Source of the DNA: Gemmatimonadota bacterium
GTDB taxonomy: Bacteria; Gemmatimonadota; Gemmatimonadetes; Gemmatimonadales; Gemmatimonadaceae
Assembly (NCBI GenBank): GCA_028287305.1
Contig: JAQBPX010000002.1
Coordinates: 1 to 64,000 of the forward strand
Length of the DNA: 64,000 nucleotides
Direction: 5' to 3'
Shown: piece by piece, positions 44,340 through 51,716 of the stretch
Numbering within the stretch: position 1 is the stretch's first letter
Layout: every line of letters starts with the position of its first letter
Translations under genes and position numbers: made by a program
The notes under the pieces: model-generated
What the model saw: the letters and a program-made list of their open reading frames with translations, nothing else
Databases searched by the model: none
Told to the model about the DNA's origin: nothing

Positions 44340-45257
44340 ATGCACGTCCACGTATTCTTTTCTTGGCAGTCAGACAATGCAGGAAGGCACGGAAATGTGA
44401 TTGGGCGAGCCCTCGCTCGGGCGACCGACTGCGTGGCTTCGAATGAATCCATTGCATTTCGTCCAACGGTCGATCAGGACACGCGCGGTGTTCCGGGTAC
44501 GCCTTCGATGGTATCGGCGATCCTTCGGAAGATCGATCTTTGTAGCGTGTTTGTGGCTGACGTCACCCTCACATTCGAGGGCATCGAGAGCAGTCGAAAG
44601 TCACCAAACCCCAACGTGCTTCTCGAGCTTGGGTATGCGTTGCGCCGACTGGGCCCAGAAAGAGTTCTCATTGTTCTGGACACTGCTTTTGGTGCGCCCG
44701 AGCAACTGCCGTTCGACCTTCGAGGAAGCAGAGCAATCACATACAACAGCGTCGACGATCCGCAGATAGTGGAAGACCGCCTGTTCGATGAGTTCACGGC
44801 TGCCCTCCGATTAATCCTGAGCAACGCAGGTCCGCCGGCAGACATCGCACCGCCGGTTCATCTGGAGCTTGAGTTCACAAAGGAGCGTCTCGAGCAGGAG
44901 CGTCACGAATATCGACTTCATGTAAGTGTGACAAACCGTGGCAACGAACTGCTTCGCGATTGGGCAGTCGAGGTACGTTTTCCTGGACCACTCCTACACC
45001 CCAATCGCCAGTATCCCGTCGTAGGCAACCACCTTCCTGATCGGCGAGTGGTGATGCGACAGATAGAAGCAAACCATAGCGGTCCGATATACCCAGGCGA
45101 GAAGAAGGAACTGATGGGAATCGACTACATCATGACTCGCGAGTCGCGCGAAGAAGCAGATATGTTGTTTGCGCAAAAAGTTGAAGCATTCTTCTTCGCT
45201 GAGGGAGCGCGCCTAGCCTCAGCTTTTCGATTGGTCCGTGAACTGCAGGTATTCTAG
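44340..45257 (+). CDS. TIR-like (CAP12/Pycsar-type) protein with C-terminal beta-sandwich domain
   Basis: A 305-residue protein; the ATG at 44340 starts directly with the TIR strand MHVHVFFSWQSDN. Further TIR-like features are KIDLCSVFVADVT and NPNVLLELGYALRRLG, with a candidate catalytic Glu at 97, then LPFDLRGSRAITY. TIR domains of this type in defence systems cleave NAD or bind nucleotide signals. Residues about 155-305 look like a beta-sandwich (VHLELEFTKERLEQE, YRLHVSVTNRG, WAVEVRFPGPLLHP, YPGEKKELMGIDYIM), possibly a sensing or binding part. It is followed 114 nt later by the QxK gene on the same strand. Function is inferred. Confidence 0.75.
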   Translation: MHVHVFFSWQSDNAGRHGNVIGRALARATDCVASNESIAFRPTVDQDTRGVPGTPSMVSAILRKIDLCSVFVADVTLTFEGIESSRKSPNPNVLLELGYALRRLGPERVLIVLDTAFGAPEQLPFDLRGSRAITYNSVDDPQIVEDRLFDEFTAALRLILSNAGPPADIAPPVHLELEFTKERLEQERHEYRLHVSVTNRGNELLRDWAVEVRFPGPLLHPNRQYPVVGNHLPDRRVVMRQIEANHSGPIYPGEKKELMGIDYIMTRESREEADMLFAQKVEAFFFAEGARLASAFRLVRELQVF

Positions 45258-45371
45258 CCACGAGTTGCATCGGATCCGAACCATGCGGCGAAGCACGAGC
45301 AGGCAGGGAGTCGAACGAGCAATTCCCCAATACCATTGTCCGAGCGGCTCGGGAGCAAGATCAGGAGTGGA

Positions 45372-46016
45372 ATGAGACTTTCGGAGAAGAGCATCGAACT
45401 CAACTTTTGCGCGCAGCTTCAGTCCCGGCTTGGGAAGCGCATCTTGTGGTTCGGCCTCACTCAAGCACAGGAGAAGAAAGCTGGCTTTGACGCATACACG
45501 CGTGTAGGTGGGCGCCTTCTCATCTTGCAATTCAAGGCGTCCGCGTATGTATTGAAGAATGGCGCACGTCGGTTCCACGCGCCGCATCACCAGCTCGACG
45601 CACTAAGAAAATCGGGGCGTAGGCGACAGAACAGCGTCTTCTATGTATTTCCCGGAATTGGCACCTCGGTGGAGTTGGCCCGCGATCCGGACTTGGTGAA
45701 GCAATGCCAATTTCTTGATGCCGGTAGCATCCCCGATTCGGTGAAGCAACCGACGAGGCCCGACGGCAAGCCGCGCAAGAATAAAGTTCATCACGTTGAT
45801 GTTTCGGCAGGAATAGCAGTAATTCATTCGGAACCGGTAACAGCGCGTCTCGTCGGCGCGCGACAACTTCTTGAATCGCCGAGTCGTGGATCGCGCGATG
45901 ACATGACGCTTGAAATCGGACCCATCACAGCCGCACTTGAAGGCGAATACGAATGGTTCGAGGATGCTACTCGAACGATTCGCGGCGCTGCATTGGCCGC
46001 GATAATTCTAGATTAG
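45372..46016 (+). CDS. Unrecognised island protein with PD-(D/E)xK-like pattern (QxK variant)
   Basis: A 214-residue soluble protein. AGGAG 5 nt before the ATG at 45372 decides the start over a TTG at 45336. The N-terminus shows a helix with E9 (SEKSIELNFCAQLQ), then GFDAYTRVGGRLLILQFKAS, giving D40 and Q53-x-K55. This is the order E...D...QxK of Mrr-like nucleases. The middle has HAPHHQLDALRKSGRRRQNS, and strands such as NSVFYVFPGIG and HHVDVSAGIAVIHS follow. I do not recognise the family, and the nuclease reading is by eye only. Lower GC and its place beside the TIR-like gene suggest a shared defence unit. Confidence 0.4.
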   Translation: MRLSEKSIELNFCAQLQSRLGKRILWFGLTQAQEKKAGFDAYTRVGGRLLILQFKASAYVLKNGARRFHAPHHQLDALRKSGRRRQNSVFYVFPGIGTSVELARDPDLVKQCQFLDAGSIPDSVKQPTRPDGKPRKNKVHHVDVSAGIAVIHSEPVTARLVGARQLLESPSRGSRDDMTLEIGPITAALEGEYEWFEDATRTIRGAALAAIILD

Positions 46017-46157
46017 AAATGAGATGGGGATGTCGGCGGTCTTGTATTCGCATAGTTACGGAGCTGGAACGACTACTTCGTAACTTGAGGAGTCTGCGTC
46101 CCGCGAGAAGTGGTACGTTGGATTGTGTCGACCGCCGGCGAGTGAGTGTTCGCCCAC

Positions 46158-47015
46158 TCAAACGGCGCTTAGTGCAAACCGTGTAATCTCCGGCCGAACA
46201 TTGAACCTTACCCGCTGCAAATGCCCCAGCCCGCGGTTGATGTAAAGCCGCCTTCCCGTCCCCAGCACCTCCACCTCCCCCGCCACATACCGCCGGTTCT
46301 TCACCGGTAGCAACGGCGGCGGCAGGAACGGCGGCTTGCACTGCCCGCCATGTGTGTGCCCTGCCAGCACCCACCCTCGATAGTCGCCCCACTGCAGTTC
46401 GTCCTGGGCATCGGGGTTGTGACACAGTACGATCGCGGCATCACCCGAGCGCTGCGCCAGCGCCCGCATCGGGTCAGCGGTCCCGCTCCACAGGTCATCC
46501 GTCCCGACGAAGTCGAGCCCCTGCACGTTCACCGACTCGTTGCGCAGCACGTGCACGCCCGCGTGCTCCGCGATGCCCTGCACTCGCCCCGCGACCTTCA
46601 TGTCGCGCCAATATAACCCGTAGTCGTGGTTGCCGAGCACGCCGATCGTCGCCAGGCGGCCCCGCGGCATGTGCCGCATCACGAGCTTCAACTGCTGCCA
46701 CTGCTCTTCCTGGCGGTTGCCGCGGTGCGTGAAGAAGTCGCCCGTGATCACCAGGATGTCCGGTGCGAGCGCGGCCACGCGCGCGAAGCTCTCGATGATG
46801 TACGAGTCGTCCACGTCGGGGCCGATGTGGATGTCGCTCAGCTGGATCATGGTCTTGCCGACCAGCGACGCCGGCAGGTTTTCAATCGGCAGGTCGCGCT
46901 CCACCACCTTGACCCAGTGCGGCTCCACGCGCCAGGTGTATCCGCCGAGCGCAGCGGCGCCCGCGAAGGCGCCAAGCACTGCGCGTCCAACAAAATCGCG
47001 TCGCGAGATCGACAT
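46158..47015 (-). CDS. Tat-exported metallophosphoesterase
   Basis: A 285-residue binuclear-metal phosphoesterase. The ATG at 47015 opens a twin-arginine signal (SISRRDFVGRAVLGAFAG), so it is preferred to the upstream start. Motifs are QLSDIHIG, VITGDFFTHRG, VLGNHDYG, CHNPDA and LAGHTHGGQ, as in the YkuE/YaeI group thought to act on lipid or envelope phosphates. It follows the barrel-SnoaL gene by 4 nt and is probably co-transcribed. Its 3' end faces the island across 141 nt, where a hairpin of AGTTACGGAG with CTTCGTAACT lies at 46057-46086. Confidence 0.9.
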   Translation of the reverse strand: MSISRRDFVGRAVLGAFAGAAALGGYTWRVEPHWVKVVERDLPIENLPASLVGKTMIQLSDIHIGPDVDDSYIIESFARVAALAPDILVITGDFFTHRGNRQEEQWQQLKLVMRHMPRGRLATIGVLGNHDYGLYWRDMKVAGRVQGIAEHAGVHVLRNESVNVQGLDFVGTDDLWSGTADPMRALAQRSGDAAIVLCHNPDAQDELQWGDYRGWVLAGHTHGGQCKPPFLPPPLLPVKNRRYVAGEVEVLGTGRRLYINRGLGHLQRVRFNVRPEITRFALSAV

Positions 47016-47019
47016 CAGG

Positions 47020-48048
47020 TCAGGGCAGCGCCACAGATTTGCATCCCACTCCTTCACACGCGAGCGCGACGAACACTTCGCTGCGAATGAGCCAGCGTCC
47101 ATCTCGGCGCACCCACTGGGCCGAGTAGCGACCGGTGATAGTGCGCGGCCCGTTGGGCGAGCCGATGTTCGCGCGCCACGTTCCCGTCTCGAAGGCGAGT
47201 GGCCACACGGCGCTCACGTCGACGCCGGTCGTCTCACGCGTGTACACCACGCTCGTGTCGCTGCGATCGGTTCCCACGATGCGCAGGTACTCCGCGCGCC
47301 CCACACCGAGCGCGCCCAGGCCGCGCCGAATGGTCACGTCATCCGTCCAGTAGCTCGCGGTCGCGGCGGTGTCGCCGCGCGCCATCGCATCGTTTTGCGC
47401 GAGGCGCGCGCGTCGTATTGCATCGACGTCAGTCGTCAGGCTCACTGCAGGCTCAACGGGCACGCTTCCTACGTTGGTGCTGTTGACGAACCGGAGCGTC
47501 ACGCCGAATCGGAGCAGAAGCAGCCCGAATCCGTCGGTCGACGGACGGGAATCGGCGCGTGCCTCGAAGGTCGTTCCCACACGACTGCCGCGAGCGCCGA
47601 TCGCGATCGAGGCATGCGGACTGAACGATCCTCCGAGGTCGCTGCGGCTCACGTTCATGTACGAGAATCCACCACCGAGTGCGACGAGGCTGCCCTCGCC
47701 CCTGAACCAGCGATGCTGGTAGGTCGCGCCGAATGCGCTGGTGCTCGGTGCGGGGCCGGTGCATCCCTGGGCAACCGAACCGGATGCCGGAACGACGCAG
47801 GGCGTATCCTTGCGAACGGTTGCGCTCCATTCGAGCTCGAACGCTCCCGGCGCATTCGCTCCACTGGAAAAGCCGATTCCGGCGCGACCGCCGAGTGTCA
47901 GCTGTCCATCGACTCCGGCGCCGCTCACGTACACGGGGCCCGCGGAGATGAACGGATAGACCTCCTGCGCCTCGAGCGACGCTGCCGCTCCAGTGAGGAG
48001 CACAGCCATCATCGCGAACGCACGCCGCGCTCGGCTTCCATGTGTCAT
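47020..48048 (-). CDS. Exported beta-barrel-like protein fused to a SnoaL/DUF4440 domain
   Basis: A 342-residue protein. The ATG at 48048 has GGAG 8 nt upstream and a signal peptide (RRAFAMMAVLLTGAAASLEA). Residues about 35-190 are alternating strands with aromatic ends (VYPFISAGPVYVSGAG, AFGATYQHRWFRGEGSLVAL, GFGLLLLRFGVTLRF), as in small outer-membrane barrels. Residues about 210-335 form an NTF2-like domain of DUF4440/SnoaL type (ARLAQNDAMARGDTAATASY, WTDDVTIRRG, GRYSAQWVRRDGRWLIRSEV). The combination is uncommon, and I cannot say whether the NTF2-like part faces the periplasm. Function unknown. Confidence 0.65.
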   Translation of the reverse strand: MTHGSRARRAFAMMAVLLTGAAASLEAQEVYPFISAGPVYVSGAGVDGQLTLGGRAGIGFSSGANAPGAFELEWSATVRKDTPCVVPASGSVAQGCTGPAPSTSAFGATYQHRWFRGEGSLVALGGGFSYMNVSRSDLGGSFSPHASIAIGARGSRVGTTFEARADSRPSTDGFGLLLLRFGVTLRFVNSTNVGSVPVEPAVSLTTDVDAIRRARLAQNDAMARGDTAATASYWTDDVTIRRGLGALGVGRAEYLRIVGTDRSDTSVVYTRETTGVDVSAVWPLAFETGTWRANIGSPNGPRTITGRYSAQWVRRDGRWLIRSEVFVALACEGVGCKSVALP

Positions 48049-48128
48049 CAAGTTGCTCCGGGGGTCAGCACAAGCTCGTAAACATCGTGGGTTCAACATC
48101 TTGGCTCCCGAATCGGCTAGATTCAAGC

Positions 48129-49595
48129 ATGACTGGTACACAACCGACATTCAATTCGCTCAAGCTCCATCCCAACCTGCTCAAGGGGATCAAGGAGCTG
48201 GGCTTCACGCGTCCCACGCCCATCCAGGGCGACGCGATTCCGCCGGCGCTCGAAGGGCGCGACCTCCTCGCCTGCGCCATGACCGGCTCGGGCAAGACCG
48301 CCGCCTTCCTGCTCCCGATCCTGCACCGCCTCATGGAGAAGCCGCGCGGCACCACGCGCGCGCTGGTCGTCACGCCAACCCGCGAGCTCGCCGCGCAGAT
48401 CCTCCAGGTGCTCGAGGAGCTCGCCGTCCACACGCCGATCACTGGCGCGGCCGTGTTCGGCGGCGTCGGCATGGGGCCACAGGAGCACGCATTCCGCAGC
48501 GGCGTCGACGTCCTCATCGCGACGCCGGGCCGGCTCCTCGACCACCTCAAGTCGCCATACGCGAAGCTCGACAAGATCGAGATCCTGGTGCTCGACGAAG
48601 CCGACCGCATGCTCGACATGGGCTTCCTGCCCGACATCAAGCGCATCATCAGCAAGGTGCCACCCAAGCGGCAGACGCTGTTCTTCAGCGCCACCATGCC
48701 GGGCCCCATCGGCGCACTCGCGCGCGAGATGCTCGACAAGCCCGCCACGATCAACCTCGAGCGGAAGTCGGCGCCTGCCGTCGGCATCACGCAGGCGATT
48801 TATCCGGTCGCCGCCGACCTCAAGTCGGCGCTCCTCACGGAGCTGCTCAAGCGCGGCATCATGCAGCAGGCGCTCGTGTTCACGCGCACCAAGCACCGCG
48901 CCAATCGCGTCGCCGAGTTCCTGATCAAGAAGGGGATCAAGGCGGAGCGCATCCACGGCAACCGCTCGCAGGCGCAGCGCACACAGGCGCTCGCCGGCTT
49001 CAAGGATGGGACGTACACGGTGCTCGTCGCGACGGACATCGCCGCGCGCGGCATCGACGTCGACCAGCTCGAGCACGTGGTGAACTTCGACGTACCCATG
49101 GTGCCGGAGGATTACATCCACCGCGTGGGTCGCACCGCTCGCGCCGAAGCGACGGGTGACGCGTTCACCTTCGTGTCGCCGGAAGAAGAGGGCGAGCTCT
49201 CGGCCATCGAGCGCGCAGTGGGCAAGCGCCTGCCGCGCGTGACGCTGCCGGACTTCGACTACAAGGCCCGCTCGCAGGAGAAGCTCGAGGTGCCGCTGGC
49301 CGAGCGCATCGCGCAGATCCGCGCGAAGAAGGCGGAGGATCGCCAGCGCGCCAAGGCGAAGCTCGAGCGCAAGGAGTCGGGGTCGCGCGGTGGTTCGAGC
49401 TCGAGTCGCGGGCCGTCGACGCGGTCGTCGTCTTCCACGTCCGGCTCATCTCGGCCAGCAGCTCCTGCTGCGCGCGGCGAAGCGCCAGCGCGTGGCGAGG
49501 GTGGGTCGCGCGGGGCTGATGACCAGAAGCGTCGTCGTCGTGGTGGACGTGGGCGTAGCGGTGGCGGGTCTGGGTCTGGTCCATATTCAGGCTAA
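48129..49595 (+). CDS. DEAD-box RNA helicase (RhlE-like)
   Basis: A 488-residue ATP-dependent RNA helicase for ribosome assembly or RNA turnover. It has the Q-motif region FTRPTPIQGDAIPPALEGRD, Walker A AMTGSGKT, PTRELA, GGVGMG, TPGRLLDHL, DEAD in LDEADRMLDMGF, SAT in FFSATMP, then ATDIAARGIDVDQLEHVVNF and HRVGRTAR. The C-terminal 100 residues are charged, then Ser/Gly/Arg-rich (RGGSSSSRGPSTRSSSSTSG), an RNA-binding tail. The ATG at 48129 matches the family N-terminus (FNSLKLHPNLLKGIKELGF). Divergent from the barrel gene by 80 nt; a terminator-palindrome follows. Confidence 0.95.
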   Translation: MTGTQPTFNSLKLHPNLLKGIKELGFTRPTPIQGDAIPPALEGRDLLACAMTGSGKTAAFLLPILHRLMEKPRGTTRALVVTPTRELAAQILQVLEELAVHTPITGAAVFGGVGMGPQEHAFRSGVDVLIATPGRLLDHLKSPYAKLDKIEILVLDEADRMLDMGFLPDIKRIISKVPPKRQTLFFSATMPGPIGALAREMLDKPATINLERKSAPAVGITQAIYPVAADLKSALLTELLKRGIMQQALVFTRTKHRANRVAEFLIKKGIKAERIHGNRSQAQRTQALAGFKDGTYTVLVATDIAARGIDVDQLEHVVNFDVPMVPEDYIHRVGRTARAEATGDAFTFVSPEEEGELSAIERAVGKRLPRVTLPDFDYKARSQEKLEVPLAERIAQIRAKKAEDRQRAKAKLERKESGSRGGSSSSRGPSTRSSSSTSGSSRPAAPAARGEAPARGEGGSRGADDQKRRRRGGRGRSGGGSGSGPYSG

Positions 49596-49612
49596 GGCAA
49601 CGAAACAAATTG

Positions 49613-49769
49613 GCCGCGGTGCAACGCGGTACAACGCTGAACTGCTCGTCGTTGCAGTTCACAAAGCAAAGCAGGACCCCAATGTGTTATCGGGGTCCTG
49701 TTTTGCTCTTGATGGCGTCCCGAGGTGCGGTTCAGCGTGGGCCGAAGGCCCACCGCGTTGCACCGCGGC
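49613..49769. repeat. Large palindrome enclosing an intrinsic terminator (copy F)
   Basis: The left arm GCCGCGGTGCAACGCGGT at 49613-49630 pairs with ACCGCGTTGCACCGCGGC ending at 49769, and ACGCTGAAC pairs with GTTCAGCGT further in. The core (49665-49707) is a terminator with 16-bp arms, AGCAAAGCAGGACCCC and GGGGTCCTGTTTTGCT, one mismatch and an 11-nt loop. It lies between two convergent genes. Confidence 0.85.
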
Positions 49770-49795
49770 TCATTGGTTAGTTCGGCCCCGGCGCA

Positions 49796-49833
49796 GCGAA
49801 CGGCAGATCCCTCGCTTCGCTCAGGATGACTAC
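49796..49833 (-). repeat. 38-nt dispersed REP-like repeat, copy 2
   Basis: An exact inverted-orientation copy of 37372-37409. As in copy 1, bases 2-4 of the repeat (TAG) are the stop codon of the adjacent gene, here the DUF885 protein at 49830. Confidence 0.85.
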
Positions 49834-51644
49834 TTGGCGGTGCGCTTCGTCCTCCCAACCCACTCCCGCACGCGCTTCTCCAGCACATCCAGCGGCACCG
49901 CGCCTCCGCCGAGCACCACATCGTGAAACGCGCGCTCATCGAACTTCGCCCCCAGCGACTTCTCCGCCTCGGTGCGCAGCCCCCTGATCCGCAGCTGCCC
50001 GATCTTGTACGCGAGCGCCTGGCCCGGGTCGTTGATATAGCGGTCCACCTCATTCACTATATCCGTCTCGGTCTTCGCGCTGTTCGCCTTGAAGTACGCG
50101 ATCGCGGAGTCCCGGCTCCATCCGTACTCGTGCAGCCCGGTGTCGAGAACGAGCCGGATCGCGCGCCACATCTCGTACGTCATCTGCCCGAACCTGCTGT
50201 ACGGGTCCGTGTAGAGCCCGATCTCGCCACCAAGGCTCTCGGCGTACAATCCCCACCCTTCTATGAAAGCGGTGGTGCCGCCATAGCGGCGGAACTCCGG
50301 CACTCCCTCCAGCTCCTGCGCGAGCGCGATCTGCAGGTGATGCCCCGGCACCGACTCGTGCATCGATAGCGCCTCCATCTCCCACTTGGGCCGCGCGTCG
50401 AGCTTGTAGGTGTTCACGAAGTACGTGCCCGCACGCCCCACATCCGGCGCGCCCTGCTGGTAGTAGGCAGTCGTGACCGAGGGAGCAGAGCTCGACGGAA
50501 TCGTCGCGACGCCATACGTCAATCTCGGCAGCTTCCCGAAGATGCGCGGCAGCTCGGGGTCGATGCGCTTGACGATGTCCCGATACGCGCGCACGAGGCT
50601 CGCCGAGTCTGTGAAGAAGAACTGCGGGTCGGTGCGGAGGAAATGCACGAACGCCTGGAAGTCCCCGTGAAATCCGACGGCCGAGATCAGCGAGTCCATC
50701 GACGTCCGGATGCGCGCGACTTCCTTGAGGCCGAGCGCGTGAATCTCCTTCGGCGTCATTCCCGTGGTCGTCTGCACCTTGGCCTTGTACGCATACCACG
50801 CCTTCCCATTCGGCAGCTCGCTCATGCCGATCGACTCGCGCGCGCCGGGGATGTACGTGTTCGCCAGGTAGTCGCGAAAGTCGTGCAGCGCCGGCTCGAG
50901 CGCGTGAAAGGCCGAGACCGCGCGCGACGTCAGGCGGTCGCGGTCCTCCTGCGACATGCCCTCCGGCATGTGGCGGAAGTCCAGCAGCAGCGGGCTCGCC
51001 ATCGGATCACTCGTGAGCAGGTCGTCCACCTGCCTGGGGACGTCGCGCAGCGTGACCGCGGGCGGCGTCACCTTGTCGGCCAGCCCCTTCTCGAGCAGCT
51101 CGCGCGTCTGCGTGAACACCGCCGGCGCAGACTCGAGGCGCTTCAGCAGGTTCTCGTAGTCCGCCACGGTGGAGTGCGGCGAGGCGAGGAACAGGTTGAC
51201 GACGTACTGCTGTGGCCCGCCCTCCTGCGACACCGCGAGCAGCTCACTCGGGAACTTCGTGCCCTCGACGTTCAGCTGTGACTGTCGAAGGAACAGGTCG
51301 TAGTTCAGCTGGTCGCCGGCCGAGAGCTTGTCGCGGTCGATCGAGCGGATTGCGCGCAGGGGTCGCAGCATCTCCTTGTTATACCGCTCGAAGGCCGCGA
51401 GCGAGTTGTCGGACCAGCGATCGTCCTGCCCCGGGTAGCCGTTGTACGTCGCGTTTTCCGGGAAGGTGACGTTGAGATACTCCCAGTCGAGCGCGAGCAG
51501 CTTCTTCAGCCGGGCCGCGTCGGCGCCCTTCGCGGCGGTGATGGCGGCATAGCGCGCGTCGAACTGCGCAGGCGTGTCCTGCGCGACGGCGCGCGCGATG
51601 GGGAGGGCGAGCGCGAGGACAGCGAGGCAACGGAGTATTCTCAT
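49830..51644 (-). CDS. DUF885 family exported peptidase-like protein
   Basis: A 604-residue secreted protein. The ATG at 51644 begins a signal peptide ([20 protein letters not shown]) and is chosen over an upstream frame start. DUF885 features are the early [31 protein letters not shown], the zinc-type motif [14 protein letters not shown] (HExxxGHH), [16 protein letters not shown] and [14 protein letters not shown]. Family members are thought to be metallopeptidases of M32/M3-like fold. It may act with the other exported peptidases here on imported oligopeptides. Its stop codon lies in a 38-nt repeat. Divergent from the fourth Asp-box gene by 72 nt. Confidence 0.88.
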   Translation of the reverse strand: MRILRCLAVLALALPIARAVAQDTPAQFDARYAAITAAKGADAARLKKLLALDWEYLNVTFPENATYNGYPGQDDRWSDNSLAAFERYNKEMLRPLRAIRSIDRDKLSAGDQLNYDLFLRQSQLNVEGTKFPSELLAVSQEGGPQQYVVNLFLASPHSTVADYENLLKRLESAPAVFTQTRELLEKGLADKVTPPAVTLRDVPRQVDDLLTSDPMASPLLLDFRHMPEGMSQEDRDRLTSRAVSAFHALEPALHDFRDYLANTYIPGARESIGMSELPNGKAWYAYKAKVQTTTGMTPKEIHALGLKEVARIRTSMDSLISAVGFHGDFQAFVHFLRTDPQFFFTDSASLVRAYRDIVKRIDPELPRIFGKLPRLTYGVATIPSSSAPSVTTAYYQQGAPDVGRAGTYFVNTYKLDARPKWEMEALSMHESVPGHHLQIALAQELEGVPEFRRYGGTTAFIEGWGLYAESLGGEIGLYTDPYSRFGQMTYEMWRAIRLVLDTGLHEYGWSRDSAIAYFKANSAKTETDIVNEVDRYINDPGQALAYKIGQLRIRGLRTEAEKSLGAKFDERAFHDVVLGGGAVPLDVLEKRVREWVGRTKRTAK

Positions 51645-51716
51645 GCCCGGATTCTGGCGCGGCCATGCGCCCCCCGCAACTGGACGGGCTTTACACGGGC
51701 CGATACGTTCTGCGTC

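Noticed and set aside
41420-46016. Prophage or insertion-sequence origin of the low-GC insert
   Set aside because: No integrase, transposase, phage structural gene, terminal repeat or tRNA junction is visible at either boundary.
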